A program made the position numbers and the translations under genes. The notes under the pieces were generated by a model. It made no database searches and was not told the DNA's origin. It was given only the letters and a program-made list of their open reading frames with translations. A stretch of DNA of 64,000 nt from Streptococcus gallinaceus (GTDB lineage: Bacteria; Bacillota; Bacilli; Lactobacillales; Streptococcaceae), in NCBI RefSeq assembly GCF_024170225.1, contig NZ_JALJXU010000003.1, positions 124,001-188,000 of the forward strand, written 5' to 3'. Positions within the stretch are counted from its first letter, which is position 1; the number at the start of each line of letters is the position of its first letter. This document shows, piece after piece, positions 54,838-62,999 of the stretch.

Positions 54838-56610
54838 ATGAAAGAACAATCTGTATTTTTACGCTTGTGGATCTACTTACGCAAGTACAAAGGTCAGCTC
54901 TTTTTGGCGATTTTCCTGAAAATTGTCAGTTCAGTCATGAATGTCTTAGAGCCATTTGTCTTGGGGCTTGTCATCACAGAGTTGACAGCCAATTTGCTTG
55001 ATATGGCAAAAGGCGTTCCAGGTGCGCACATCAATGTTGGCTATATTTTTTGGATTTTGGTCATTTATGCCATCCGTGCTCTTTTCTATGAAATTGGTTC
55101 TTATGGCTCAAATTTCTACATGACACGGGCAGTGCAGACTAGTATCCGAGATTTGCGTAATGACTTGTCTGAGAAAATCAATCGTATTCCTGTTTCTTAT
55201 TTTGACAAACACCAGTTTGGGGATATGTTGGGACGCTTTACGTCCGATGTGGAGACCGTTTCAAACGCTCTTCAACAGTCATTTTTGCAGATTATCAATG
55301 CTGTTCTGACTCTTGTTTTAGTCATTGTCATGGTCTTGGTGCTTAATATCAAGTTGGCTATTATCGTGATTTTGTCTATTCTATTGACCTATGTGACGGC
55401 TCAATTTCTCGTCAAAAGATCGCAGCCTTATTTTAAACGTCAAGCCAATGTTCTCGGGCAGATGAATGGATTTGTCCAAGAAAACTTAACTGGTTTCAAT
55501 ATTTTGAAACTCTATGGTCGGGAGGAAGCTTCTGCGACAGAATTCGCTCAAATCACAGACGAACTCCAAGATGTCGGATTTAAGGCGAGTTTCATGTCAG
55601 GGATTATGATGCCGATTTTACATGGTATTTCAGATATGACCTACCTTTTGGTAGCCTTCTTTGGCTCATTGCAGGTTTTGGCAGGCAAGATGACCATTGG
55701 GAATGTGCAGGCATTTGTGCAGTATGTTTTCCAAATCGGTCAACCAATTCAGACCTTGACCCAATTGGCGGGTGTCTTGCAGAGTGCTAAGTCGTCCTTG
55801 GAGCGGATTTTCCAAGTGATTGACGAAGTGGAAGAAGTTTCGCAAGTGATAGAAGTGCTGGACAAGGATTTGACAGGGCAAGTTAGCTTCAACCATGTTG
55901 ATTTCCAATACGTGGAGGGCAAACCGCTCATTCGCGACTTCAACTTGGATGTCAAGCCGGGAGAAATGGTTGCTATTGTCGGACCGACTGGGGCTGGTAA
56001 AACAACTCTCATCAATCTTCTCATGCGATTTTACGATGTTACCAAGGGTTCGATTACTGTGGATGGTCATGATATTCGGACACTTTCTCGTCAAGAATAC
56101 CGCAAGCAGTTTGGGATGGTTCTGCAGGATGCTTGGTTGTATGAGGGTTCTATCAAGGAAAATCTCCGTTTTGGGAACTTGAATGCCAGTGACCAAGAAA
56201 TAATTGATGCTGCCAAGGCGGCTAATGTGGACCATTTCATTCGTACCTTGCCAGGCGGTTACAATATGGAAATGAACCAAGAGTCCAGCAATATTTCACT
56301 TGGGCAAAAGCAATTGTTAACCATTGCGCGTGCGCTCCTAGCAGATCCTAAAATCCTCATTTTGGACGAGGCAACTTCATCGGTTGATACGCGTTTGGAA
56401 TTGCTGATTCAAAAAGCTATGAAACATCTCATGCAAGGGCGAACAAGTTTTGTCATCGCTCACCGCCTCTCAACCATTCAAGAGGCAGATAAGATTTTAG
56501 TCTTAAAAGATGGTCAAATCATCGAGCAGGGCAATCACCAGACCCTCTTGGCGGATAAGGGCTTCTATTACGACCTCTACATGAGCCAATTTAGTCAGGA
56601 AGAAGAGTAA
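54838..56610 (+). CDS. Heterodimeric multidrug ABC exporter, subunit 2 (PatB/SatB-like)
   Basis: A 590-aa half-transporter starting one base after subunit 1. Walker A is GPTGAGKTT, Walker B ILILDEATSSVD with the catalytic Glu, and the switch His is present (IAHRLST). The signature is altered to NISLGQKQLL, in place of LSGGQ. Combined with subunit 1 this gives one consensus and one degenerate ATP site. It is predicted to export drugs such as fluoroquinolones, by homology only. Confidence 0.92.
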   Translation: MKEQSVFLRLWIYLRKYKGQLFLAIFLKIVSSVMNVLEPFVLGLVITELTANLLDMAKGVPGAHINVGYIFWILVIYAIRALFYEIGSYGSNFYMTRAVQTSIRDLRNDLSEKINRIPVSYFDKHQFGDMLGRFTSDVETVSNALQQSFLQIINAVLTLVLVIVMVLVLNIKLAIIVILSILLTYVTAQFLVKRSQPYFKRQANVLGQMNGFVQENLTGFNILKLYGREEASATEFAQITDELQDVGFKASFMSGIMMPILHGISDMTYLLVAFFGSLQVLAGKMTIGNVQAFVQYVFQIGQPIQTLTQLAGVLQSAKSSLERIFQVIDEVEEVSQVIEVLDKDLTGQVSFNHVDFQYVEGKPLIRDFNLDVKPGEMVAIVGPTGAGKTTLINLLMRFYDVTKGSITVDGHDIRTLSRQEYRKQFGMVLQDAWLYEGSIKENLRFGNLNASDQEIIDAAKAANVDHFIRTLPGGYNMEMNQESSNISLGQKQLLTIARALLADPKILILDEATSSVDTRLELLIQKAMKHLMQGRTSFVIAHRLSTIQEADKILVLKDGQIIEQGNHQTLLADKGFYYDLYMSQFSQEEE

Positions 56611-56634
56611 AAAAGCAACCAATTGGTTGCTTTT
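56611..56634. terminator. Bidirectional terminator after the ABC exporter
   Basis: AAAAGCAACC, loop AATT, GGTTGCTTTT; also ends the convergent tautomerase gene. Confidence 0.88.
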
Positions 56635-56815
56635 ATTTTTTCTTCATTTCACCAGCTGGGTAGTAGGTTCCTTCTGGTATATCGTTGATGAAAACGTGGA
56701 TGTTTTCTTTCGGTGCTTTGGCTACGCGAGAGACGACCTCGGTGACTTCGCGTGCGAGTTGGATTTTTTGTTCTTCGGTGCGGCCTTCAAAGAGGTCAAT
56801 TTTTACAAATGGCAT
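56633..56815 (-). CDS. 4-oxalocrotonate tautomerase family protein
   Basis: A 60-aa tautomerase. After Met removal the catalytic Pro1 leads PFVKIDLFEGRTEEQK; the second conserved region is ENIHVFINDIPEGTYYPAG. AAAAGGAGA precedes the ATG at 56815. These small hexameric enzymes isomerise enol-keto acids; the physiological substrate in streptococci is unknown. Divergent from the ABM gene. Confidence 0.92.
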   Translation of the reverse strand: MPFVKIDLFEGRTEEQKIQLAREVTEVVSRVAKAPKENIHVFINDIPEGTYYPAGEMKKK

Positions 56816-56884
56816 GGCTTTCTCCTTTTGAATTTATGGTATTATTATAGCACAGTTCGTTTTTTGAAAGAAATGGAGAATGAT

Positions 56885-57232
56885 ATGGCAATTATCTTTC
56901 ATATTTTTTATAAGGGAAAAGACAATGCAGCTCGGGATTTTGCTGCGGAAATGACAGAGAGAGGGCTCGTTAATCAAATTAGATACAGACCCGGCAATCT
57001 TTCCTATCACTATTTTCAATCCATGGAGGATCCAAAGACGATTTTGCTGGTGGACAGCTGGTCAGATCAAGAGGCCTTGGACCTGCACCATGCGTCGCCG
57101 ATGATGCAGGAGATTTTAGCCTTACGAGAGAAATACGGCTTGTCGGCGCGCGCAGAAAAGTTACGTGCAGATGAAGAGGGAGTTCCCGAAGCAGACCAAG
57201 TTTTCATGAGCCAAGAGGAGGATGCAGAATGA
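56885..57232 (+). CDS. Antibiotic biosynthesis monooxygenase (ABM) domain protein
   Basis: A 115-aa small ferredoxin-like protein. MAIIFHIFYKGKDNAARDFA opens it and ILLVDSWSDQEALDLHHASP is the conserved ABM second half. ATG 56885 has GGAG 6 nt upstream; the frame extends far upstream across the tautomerase gene without meaning. The C-terminal tail is acidic and extra to the domain. Function unknown (possible quinol monooxygenase or heme-related). It overlaps the next gene by 4 nt. Confidence 0.75.
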   Translation: MAIIFHIFYKGKDNAARDFAAEMTERGLVNQIRYRPGNLSYHYFQSMEDPKTILLVDSWSDQEALDLHHASPMMQEILALREKYGLSARAEKLRADEEGVPEADQVFMSQEEDAE

Positions 57233-58020
57233 ATCACGTGCAAGCTTTGAATCAATTAGCTTCATTTTTAGGAAGAAGAGACCTTCCTATGCTGAGTACT
57301 GTTCAGTTGCAGGAGAGTTATGGGCTGTCACAAGTTGATGTTTTTGTCCTCTTTGGTGGCAGCATCCTAGCAGGTGTTGACGTATTGGCAGAAGCCATGA
57401 GTCAGCAAATCGCTAAGCACTACATTATCGTTGGAGGAGTCGGGCACACGACGGCAGCCTTGCGTGAGAATGTGTTGCTGGATTATCCTGATATGGACAT
57501 TTTAGATGCAAGTGAGGCGGAGATTTTCCAAGCAATCTTGCTAGAAAAGTATGGCTATCAGGCGGATGAGTTAGAAGTGTCCTCGACCAATTGTGGCAAT
57601 AACATTACCTATCTCCTGGAGCTTTTGGCGGAAAAGGAATTGGACTGGAAATCCATGATACTGTCGCAAGATGCGACCATGCAGTACCGCATGTCGGCTT
57701 GTCTCGAAAAATACTGTAGAGACGACCAATTGGTGCTCAATTATGCTAGTTATGTAGCGAATTTCCAAGAAATAGACGGTGAATTGAGTCTTCGTCCGTC
57801 TGACCTGTGGGGCATGTGGTCTGTCGAAAAGTATATTGAGCTCTTGATGGGCGAGATTCCTCGTCTGCGCAATGATGAAACTGGCTACGGTCCCAATGGA
57901 CGAAATTTTATCGCAGCAGTAGACCTGCCAAACGAGGTAGAAGAAGCTTTTGAGGCATTACAGGCTTCCTATGGACACTTGGTTCGTCAGGCAAATCCAG
58001 CCTATGCTGATAAAAAGTAA
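57229..58020 (+). CDS. YdcF-like (DUF218) protein
   Basis: A 263-aa cytosolic protein of the DUF218 superfamily. The nucleotide-binding-like N-terminal strand is DVFVLFGGSILAGVDVLAEAM. The central motif is YIIVGGVGHTTAALREN, and STNCGNNITYLLELL corresponds to the ENTxxN motif. Related E. coli YdcF binds SAM; enzymatic role unknown. Start overlaps the ABM stop (ATGA), so the pair is coupled. Confidence 0.78.
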   Translation: MNHVQALNQLASFLGRRDLPMLSTVQLQESYGLSQVDVFVLFGGSILAGVDVLAEAMSQQIAKHYIIVGGVGHTTAALRENVLLDYPDMDILDASEAEIFQAILLEKYGYQADELEVSSTNCGNNITYLLELLAEKELDWKSMILSQDATMQYRMSACLEKYCRDDQLVLNYASYVANFQEIDGELSLRPSDLWGMWSVEKYIELLMGEIPRLRNDETGYGPNGRNFIAAVDLPNEVEEAFEALQASYGHLVRQANPAYADKK

Positions 58021-58082
58021 AAGCAGAATTTCTTGAATTATGATAAAATGGAAAGAACGATTATAAGATTAGGAATGAAAGA

Positions 58083-58652
58083 ATGGCTCAGTTTTATTTT
58101 AAATATGGCTCGATGAATTCGGGAAAAACGATTGAAATCCTTAAAGTAGCTCACAATTATGAAGAGCAAGGAAAAAATGTCGTCATCATGACCTCTGCCT
58201 TGGATACCCGCGCGGGTTATGGTGTGGTAGCCAGTCGGATCGGTATGAGCCGAGAGGCTATTGCTATCACAGATGATATGGATGTCTATGCCTATATTGA
58301 GCAGTTAGATCCAAAACCTTATTGCGTTCTTATTGATGAGGCTCAATTTTTGACCAAACAACATGTCTACGACTTTGCGCGTGTGGTAGATGAATTGGAT
58401 GTTCCCGTTATGGCCTTTGGCTTGAAAAATGACTTCCGCAACCAATTGTTTGAAGGCTCAGAGCACCTCTTGCTCTTGGTAGATAAAATCGAAGAAATCA
58501 AAACCATCTGCCAGTACTGCTCTAAAAAGGCGACCATGGTCTTACGGACAGTGGATGGAAAACCTGTCTATGAAGGGGAGCAAATCCAAATCGGTGGAAA
58601 TGAGACCTATATACCTGTTTGCCGCAAGCATTATTTTAAACCGGATATGTGA
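58083..58652 (+). CDS. tdk: Thymidine kinase
   Basis: A 189-aa type II kinase salvaging thymidine to dTMP. P-loop is [13 protein letters not shown], the catalytic region [12 protein letters not shown], the lasso ends [10 protein letters not shown], and CQYC with the later Cys gives the zinc site. ATG 58083 has AGGAATGAAAGA upstream. In many streptococci prfA follows tdk; here a GNAT gene and the folE-folK chimera follow. Confidence 0.96.
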   Translation: MAQFYFKYGSMNSGKTIEILKVAHNYEEQGKNVVIMTSALDTRAGYGVVASRIGMSREAIAITDDMDVYAYIEQLDPKPYCVLIDEAQFLTKQHVYDFARVVDELDVPVMAFGLKNDFRNQLFEGSEHLLLLVDKIEEIKTICQYCSKKATMVLRTVDGKPVYEGEQIQIGGNETYIPVCRKHYFKPDM

Positions 58653-58661
58653 GAGTGAAAT

Positions 58662-59210
58662 ATGGAGATTCGTGCTGCGCAGCTGGCAGATGCCGCTCAG
58701 TTGTTGGAGATTTACAGTCCTTATGTGACAGAAACTGCCATTACCTTTGAAACGGAAGTTCCGACTGTCTCCGAGTTTGAAAAACGCATTTTAGAGACAC
58801 AAGAAAAGCATCCTTACTTGGTAGCGGAGGAAAATGGTCGGATTTTAGGCTATGCCTATGCCCATCCCTATTATGGGCGGGCTGCCTATGCTTGGACGGT
58901 TGAATTGTCTATCTATGTCGACCAAGCAGCGCGTGCCAAGGGAGTTGGTAGTGCCTTGTATAATGCCTTGGAGGAAGCATTAGCTGAGCAAGGTGTTCTT
59001 AATTTTCTAGCCTGTATTTCGTTTCCGAATGAGCCGTCAATCGCTTTTCATCAGAAACGTGGTTATGAGCAAGTGGCGCATTTTAAGCATGTTGGCTATA
59101 AGCTGGGAGAATGGCGCGACATTGTCTGGCTACAGAAATCGCTAGGCTGTCCCAAGGAACCGTTGCAACTTGTTGCTCTAAAAACGAAGTGTGAAAATAG
59201 CAAGTATTGA
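58662..59210 (+). CDS. GNAT N-acetyltransferase, phosphinothricin acetyltransferase-like
   Basis: A 182-aa acetyltransferase. It opens MEIRAAQLADAAQLLEIYSPYV with the PAT-type N-terminus, has the acetyl-CoA loop QAARAKGVGSAL, and GYKLGEWRDIVWLQKSLG near the C-terminus, diagnostic of the PAT/Bar subgroup. Natural substrates are likely amino acid analogues such as methionine sulfoximine; herbicide resistance is not implied. It starts 9 bp after tdk. Confidence 0.88.
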   Translation: MEIRAAQLADAAQLLEIYSPYVTETAITFETEVPTVSEFEKRILETQEKHPYLVAEENGRILGYAYAHPYYGRAAYAWTVELSIYVDQAARAKGVGSALYNALEEALAEQGVLNFLACISFPNEPSIAFHQKRGYEQVAHFKHVGYKLGEWRDIVWLQKSLGCPKEPLQLVALKTKCENSKY

Positions 59211-59293
59211 TAGGATTATCAATGATATTTTGTATATAGTGATAGGTTATTGCTCTATCGTGTAAGTAATAACCTGCATAATAGGAGACAATA

Positions 59294-60013
59294 ATGACAC
59301 AAGAAGAACGAATTGAGCAAGCCGTTTACCAACTATTAGAGGCGGTTGGTGAAAATCCTGACCGTGAGGGTTTACTCGATACGCCAAAGCGTGTTGCTAA
59401 AATGTATGCTGAAATGTTTTCAGGACTTGATAAGGATCCTAAGGATGAATTCACAGCAGTCTTTTCAGAAGGACACAAAGAAGTGGTGCTGGTTAAGGAT
59501 ATTCCTTTTCATTCCATGTGTGAACATCACTTAGTACCTTTTTATGGTGTAGCTCATGTAGCTTACTTACCAAGTAACGGTCGAGTGACAGGTCTGTCAA
59601 AATTAGTAGGAAACCTATTTCAAACCAAATTGGTAAGTGTATCCTCTTTTTATGAAACGCCGGCTTGGGGCATGACTGAGCAAGACGATTTTTTAAATGT
59701 GGCTGCCTGCTTAGAAACAGAGTTAGGTGCTTTGGAGTTATTGGATGAATGCCAGCGCATTGAAAAAGAACCGGACCGGGTTAGGCATGAACACTGGGGG
59801 CCACGTACCATTGATATTGATATCTTGCTCTATGGAGAAGATCGTATGGATCTTGAACGTTTAAGAGTACCCCATCCGTATATGGATCAAAGGGCTTTTG
59901 TACTTGTACCATTATTAGAAATTGACCCGACACTAAGCGTGCCAAAAGAATCTAAGACTTATCAGAAATACTTGTCTCAGCTAGACCAATCAGAGATTAA
60001 AAAAATCAGTTAG
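59294..60013 (+). pseudogene. In-frame folE-folK chimera (deletion scar of a folate operon)
   Basis: A 239-aa open frame joining two enzymes. Residues 1 to about 104 match GTP cyclohydrolase I ([15 protein letters not shown], then [12 protein letters not shown] with zinc ligands Cys76 and His79, RVTGLSKL). From about 105-110 the sequence becomes the C-terminal three-quarters of HPPK ([58 protein letters not shown]). FolE loses its C-terminal half with the third zinc cysteine. FolK loses its N-terminal GSN region. Neither activity is likely. Simplest origin: deletion from folE through folP and folB into folK. Its own AGGAGACA ribosome site is kept, so the hybrid protein may still be made. Confidence 0.88.
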
Positions 60014-60015
60014 TT

Positions 60016-60150
60016 GTGTATTTGAAAGCTATTGGTGATGGAAATAAGATAGTATTTAATGATAAACTCTCTCAAAGTGAAATGATGTTGAAGAGTAGCA
60101 GGAAGGCTGCGCAAAATTATTTACAAGAGAAATTGATTATGCTATACTAA
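60016..60150 (+). other. 44-codon coding-like fragment after the chimera
   Basis: GTG 60016 to TAA 60150 reads VYLKAIGDGNKIVFNDKLSQ and continues SEMMLKSSRKAAQNYL. It looks protein-like and has no stop, but there is no ribosome site and it was not recognised. It may be the 3' end of a lost gene. Its end overlaps the promoter of the RNA below. Confidence 0.25.
60120..60148 (+). promoter_or_regulatory. Strong promoter of the structured RNA
   Basis: TTTACA (60120-60125), 17-bp spacer, TATACT (60143-60148) with an upstream TGC, giving start near 60155. Confidence 0.7.
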
Positions 60151-60154
60151 ATGT

Positions 60155-60325
60155 ATGCGATGAGCTGAGTAGTGGTTTTACCACATTCGACGCTAGGGAG
60201 GTCGCCAGCATAGCTGGAAAACGCAGGAGCGGACCTTGGTGATTTGTGTGAACCTTTTCACCTCATTGATAAATGCCCTATGTAAAAGGACTAAAGTCTG
60301 CTAAGTGCAGGTTTTAGTCCTTTTT
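60155..60325 (+). ncRNA. Candidate structured small RNA, about 170 nt, family not recognised
   Basis: A promoter, a folded core and a strong terminator lie together with no open frame. The outer helix CGATGAG pairs with CTCATTG. Inside are GTGGT-TTT-ACCAC, AGGTC/GACCT enclosing CCAGC-ATA-GCTGG, and GTGAA/TTCAC. The terminator AAAAGGACTAAA/TTTAGTCCTTTT (60284-60325) is followed by Ts. It ends more than 400 bp before metE, so it is not that gene's leader. It did not match the riboswitch, T-box, 6S, SRP, tmRNA or RNase P consensus patterns I know. Probably a stand-alone sRNA or a displaced regulatory leader. Confidence 0.65.
60284..60325 (+). terminator. Terminator of the small RNA
   Basis: A 12-bp stem with an inner CTG/CAG extension and a following T5 run. 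Confidence 0.88.
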
Positions 60326-60351
60326 ATTTATTTAGGTGATCAAATAGTCAG

Positions 60352-60480
60352 TCACTTAACCTGATAATAGTAGGTTGAGCGAGACAACTTCAGAACATCG
60401 AGTAACAGCGTCAGATTGAATTTCTTGCCTAATTCTTGTATGATTTTTGTTGCTTTACGAAGTGAACTGAACAGCATTGA
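60352..60480 (-). mobile_element. IS3-family transposase (OrfB) N-terminal remnant
   Basis: Minus-strand reading from ATG 60480 to TGA 60352 gives about 42 residues: KATKIIQELGKKFNLTLLL, DVLKLSRSTYYYQVK. This is the start of IS3-type OrfB (IIxxL...F.l..LL.....RSTYYY). The rest of the transposase is absent, and no terminal repeats were recognised. Further sequence to about 60600 has a dyad-like GTGCAACA end near 60570 that could be other insertion debris, unproven. It shows past mobile activity next to the folate-operon scar. Confidence 0.6.
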
Positions 60481-60607
60481 TAGCTACTCATCTCACGAAT
60501 GTGGGACTAATGTGAACATTCACGGTTTACTCATGGAGTTTGTTCCTAAGGGGTCACACTACGGGAACTACTGTTGCACTTAAATTACCAATTGGGGAAA
60601 TCTGACA

Positions 60608-60624
60608 TATAGCTAAAAACTATA
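60608..60624 (+). promoter_or_regulatory. MET-box-like palindrome 1 upstream of metE
   Basis: TATAGCTAAAAACTATA, close to the 17-bp TATAGTTTSAAACTATA box bound by the LysR-type methionine regulator MtaR/CmbR in streptococci. Upstream of a TTGTAA...TAAAAT promoter (60658-60687). Confidence 0.65.
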
Positions 60625-60705
60625 CCTTGGGATAAAGGAATAATATAATAAAAACTATTGTAATAGTCTATGTAGTTATTGTAAAATTATTCTCAACAAA
60701 AAGGT

Positions 60706-60722
60706 TATAGTTAAAAAGTATA
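60706..60722 (+). promoter_or_regulatory. MET-box-like palindrome 2 upstream of metE
   Basis: TATAGTTAAAAAGTATA, inside the longer palindrome GGTTATA...TATAACC (60703-60725). It lies 98 bp after the first box and just before the AGGAGG of metE, downstream of the likely start site. Confidence 0.55.
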
Positions 60723-60740
60723 ACCAGATAGGAGGCAACT

Positions 60741-62981
60741 ATGGTAATAGTTTCAAATTTGGGATATCCAAGACTGGGTGAAAATCGTGAGTGGAAGAAA
60801 TTGATTGAGTCTTATTGGAATGGTGACATTAGCCAAGAAGATTTGTTAGTTCAAGCAAAAGCTTTACGAAAAGCATTCTTAATCAAACAAGAGGAGCTTG
60901 GTGTTGATTTAATTCCAGTTGGTGATTTTTCACTTTATGATCATATCTTAGATTTATCTTTTCAATTTAATATTATCCCTGAGCGTTTTGCAGAAGAGGA
61001 CTATGATTTAGATCTTTATTTTGCCCTCGCACGAGGAAATAAAGATCATGTCGCTTCGGCCATGAAAAAATGGTTTAATACCAATTATCACTATCTTTTA
61101 CCGGAATGGACGAAAGAAAAACCTAGATTGTCGCATAATCGTCTTTTAGAGCTTTACTTAGAAGCACGTGACTTGATAGGAGACAAGGCTAAGCCAGTTA
61201 TTACTGGTCCTATTACATATGTCGCTTTATCATCGGGAGTAAGGGATCATACAGCAGCGATTAAGAGTCTCCTACCACTTTATAAGCAGATTATTCAGGA
61301 ATTGGTTGATGCCGGAGCAAGCTATATTCAGGTTGATGAACCGATTTTTGTAACAGACGAAGGTCATGACTATCTAGAAGCAGCAAAGAAAGTTTATGCG
61401 TACTTTGCGAAGGAGGTACCTGGAGCTAAACTGATTTTTCAAACCTACTTTGAAGGTTTAGTATATGCTAAAGTCTTATCAAATTTACCAGTTGCAGCTT
61501 TTGGTCTTGATTTTGTTCATGGTTTAGAGGACAATGTGGCTGCGCTAGAAGCTGGATATTTTGCAGATAAGGTTGTCTTTGCGGGGATAGTTAATGGACG
61601 TAATGTCTGGGGAACGGATTTGCGGGATTCACAACAATTGCTCGCTAAGATTCAAGAACACGTCAAAGAAGTGGTTATTCAACCATCATGTTCTCTCCTT
61701 CATGTACCAGTTACAACGCAAAATGAAACTGGATTAGAACCTGTTTTGAGAGATGGTTTAGCCTTTGCAGATGAAAAGTTACAAGAATTACGTATTTTAG
61801 CTGACCAAAGTGGGTTAGTAGAACCTAGCCCAAGCTTTTCTCAAAAAGTGGCAGCTTTTGAAGCTTTACAAGCAGCAGATTTTCGGCATGTGGTCCTAGA
61901 AGACCTTAACAGTGTTGCTAAGGAACGTCAGCTTCCGTTTAAAGACCGGTATGCCCTCCAACAAGAAAAACTGAACTTGCCGATTTTACCAACTACTACA
62001 ATTGGTTCCTTTCCTCAATCAGCTGAAGTCAGACGTACTCGTCTAGCATGGAAGCGTCAGCAGATTTCTGATCAAGAATATGAAGACTTTATTAAATTTG
62101 AAATTGCTTGCTGGATTAAGATTCAAGAAGACTTAGACATTGATGTTTTAGTCCATGGTGAATTTGAACGTGTGGATATGGTAGAGTTTTTTGGACAAAA
62201 ACTAGCCGGTTTTGCGACAACAGCTAGTGGATGGGTACAATCCTACGGGTCTCGTGCAGTCAAACCTCCAATTATTTACGGGGATGTGCAACATATTCAG
62301 CCATTAACAGTCAATGAAACTGTTTATGCTCAGAGTCTAACCGATCGTCCTGTCAAAGGAATGTTAACCGGTCCTATCACAATTACTAACTGGTCTTTTG
62401 AGCGGACTGATATTCCTCGTCAAGATTTATTTAACCAAATTGCACTTGCTATTAAGGATGAAATCAAACTGTTAGAGGATGCTGGTATTCCTATTATTCA
62501 GGTGGATGAGGCTGCGCTTCGTGAAGGACTTCCACTTCGTAAGGCTAATCAAAAAGCTTACCTAGACGATTCTGTTGCAGCCTTCCGTTTGGCAACATCA
62601 TCTGTTAAGGATAACACTCAAATTCATACCCACATGTGTTATTCAAACTTTGCTGAAATTATCGATTCCATTCGTGATTTGGATGCAGATGTTATTTCTA
62701 TAGAGACTAGTCGCAGTCACGGGGATATTATTGAAGCATTTGAAACTGCAACTTATCCTCTTGGTATAGGCTTAGGTGTCTACGATATTCATTCACCACG
62801 TGTACCCACATTAGATGAGGTAGTTGCCAATATCGAACGACCTCTAAAACAATTATCTATAGAGCAATTTTGGGTAAATCCTGATTGTGGTCTGAAAACA
62901 CGTCGGAAACCGGAGACAATTGCAGCACTTGAAATTTTGGTTCAGGCTACTAAAAAAGTTCGTAAGCGTTTTGGAAATTAA
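60741..62981 (+). CDS. metE: Cobalamin-independent methionine synthase
   Basis: A 746-aa enzyme moving a methyl group from 5-methyl-THF-polyglutamate to homocysteine without B12. It has two (beta-alpha)8 barrels. The N-terminal barrel has [13 protein letters not shown]. The C-terminal barrel holds the zinc ligands: His and Cys in HTHMCYSNF, a Glu, and Cys in [20 protein letters not shown] is the start of the second barrel. AGGAGG precedes the ATG. It needs reduced folate although the folate synthesis gene nearby is broken. Followed 18 bp later by the methyltransferase/MTHF-reductase gene. Confidence 0.97.
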   Translation: MVIVSNLGYPRLGENREWKKLIESYWNGDISQEDLLVQAKALRKAFLIKQEELGVDLIPVGDFSLYDHILDLSFQFNIIPERFAEEDYDLDLYFALARGNKDHVASAMKKWFNTNYHYLLPEWTKEKPRLSHNRLLELYLEARDLIGDKAKPVITGPITYVALSSGVRDHTAAIKSLLPLYKQIIQELVDAGASYIQVDEPIFVTDEGHDYLEAAKKVYAYFAKEVPGAKLIFQTYFEGLVYAKVLSNLPVAAFGLDFVHGLEDNVAALEAGYFADKVVFAGIVNGRNVWGTDLRDSQQLLAKIQEHVKEVVIQPSCSLLHVPVTTQNETGLEPVLRDGLAFADEKLQELRILADQSGLVEPSPSFSQKVAAFEALQAADFRHVVLEDLNSVAKERQLPFKDRYALQQEKLNLPILPTTTIGSFPQSAEVRRTRLAWKRQQISDQEYEDFIKFEIACWIKIQEDLDIDVLVHGEFERVDMVEFFGQKLAGFATTASGWVQSYGSRAVKPPIIYGDVQHIQPLTVNETVYAQSLTDRPVKGMLTGPITITNWSFERTDIPRQDLFNQIALAIKDEIKLLEDAGIPIIQVDEAALREGLPLRKANQKAYLDDSVAAFRLATSSVKDNTQIHTHMCYSNFAEIIDSIRDLDADVISIETSRSHGDIIEAFETATYPLGIGLGVYDIHSPRVPTLDEVVANIERPLKQLSIEQFWVNPDCGLKTRRKPETIAALEILVQATKKVRKRFGN

Positions 62982-62999
62982 TCTTTGAAAGGAGAAGCA

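Noticed and set aside
53097-56610. Definite satAB assignment
   Set aside because: The reported S. suis satRAB operon has a MarR gene upstream. Here the upstream gene is a MATE pump, so only PatAB/SatAB-like is claimed.
56627-56884. Extended N-terminus of the ABM protein
   Set aside because: It would overlap the tautomerase gene and its terminator. ATG 56885 with GGAG fits the domain start.
60155-60325. THF, SAM, cobalamin riboswitch or T-box controlling metE
   Set aside because: None of their conserved cores (for example B12 box, T-box AGGGTGG) was found, and the element terminates more than 400 bp before metE.
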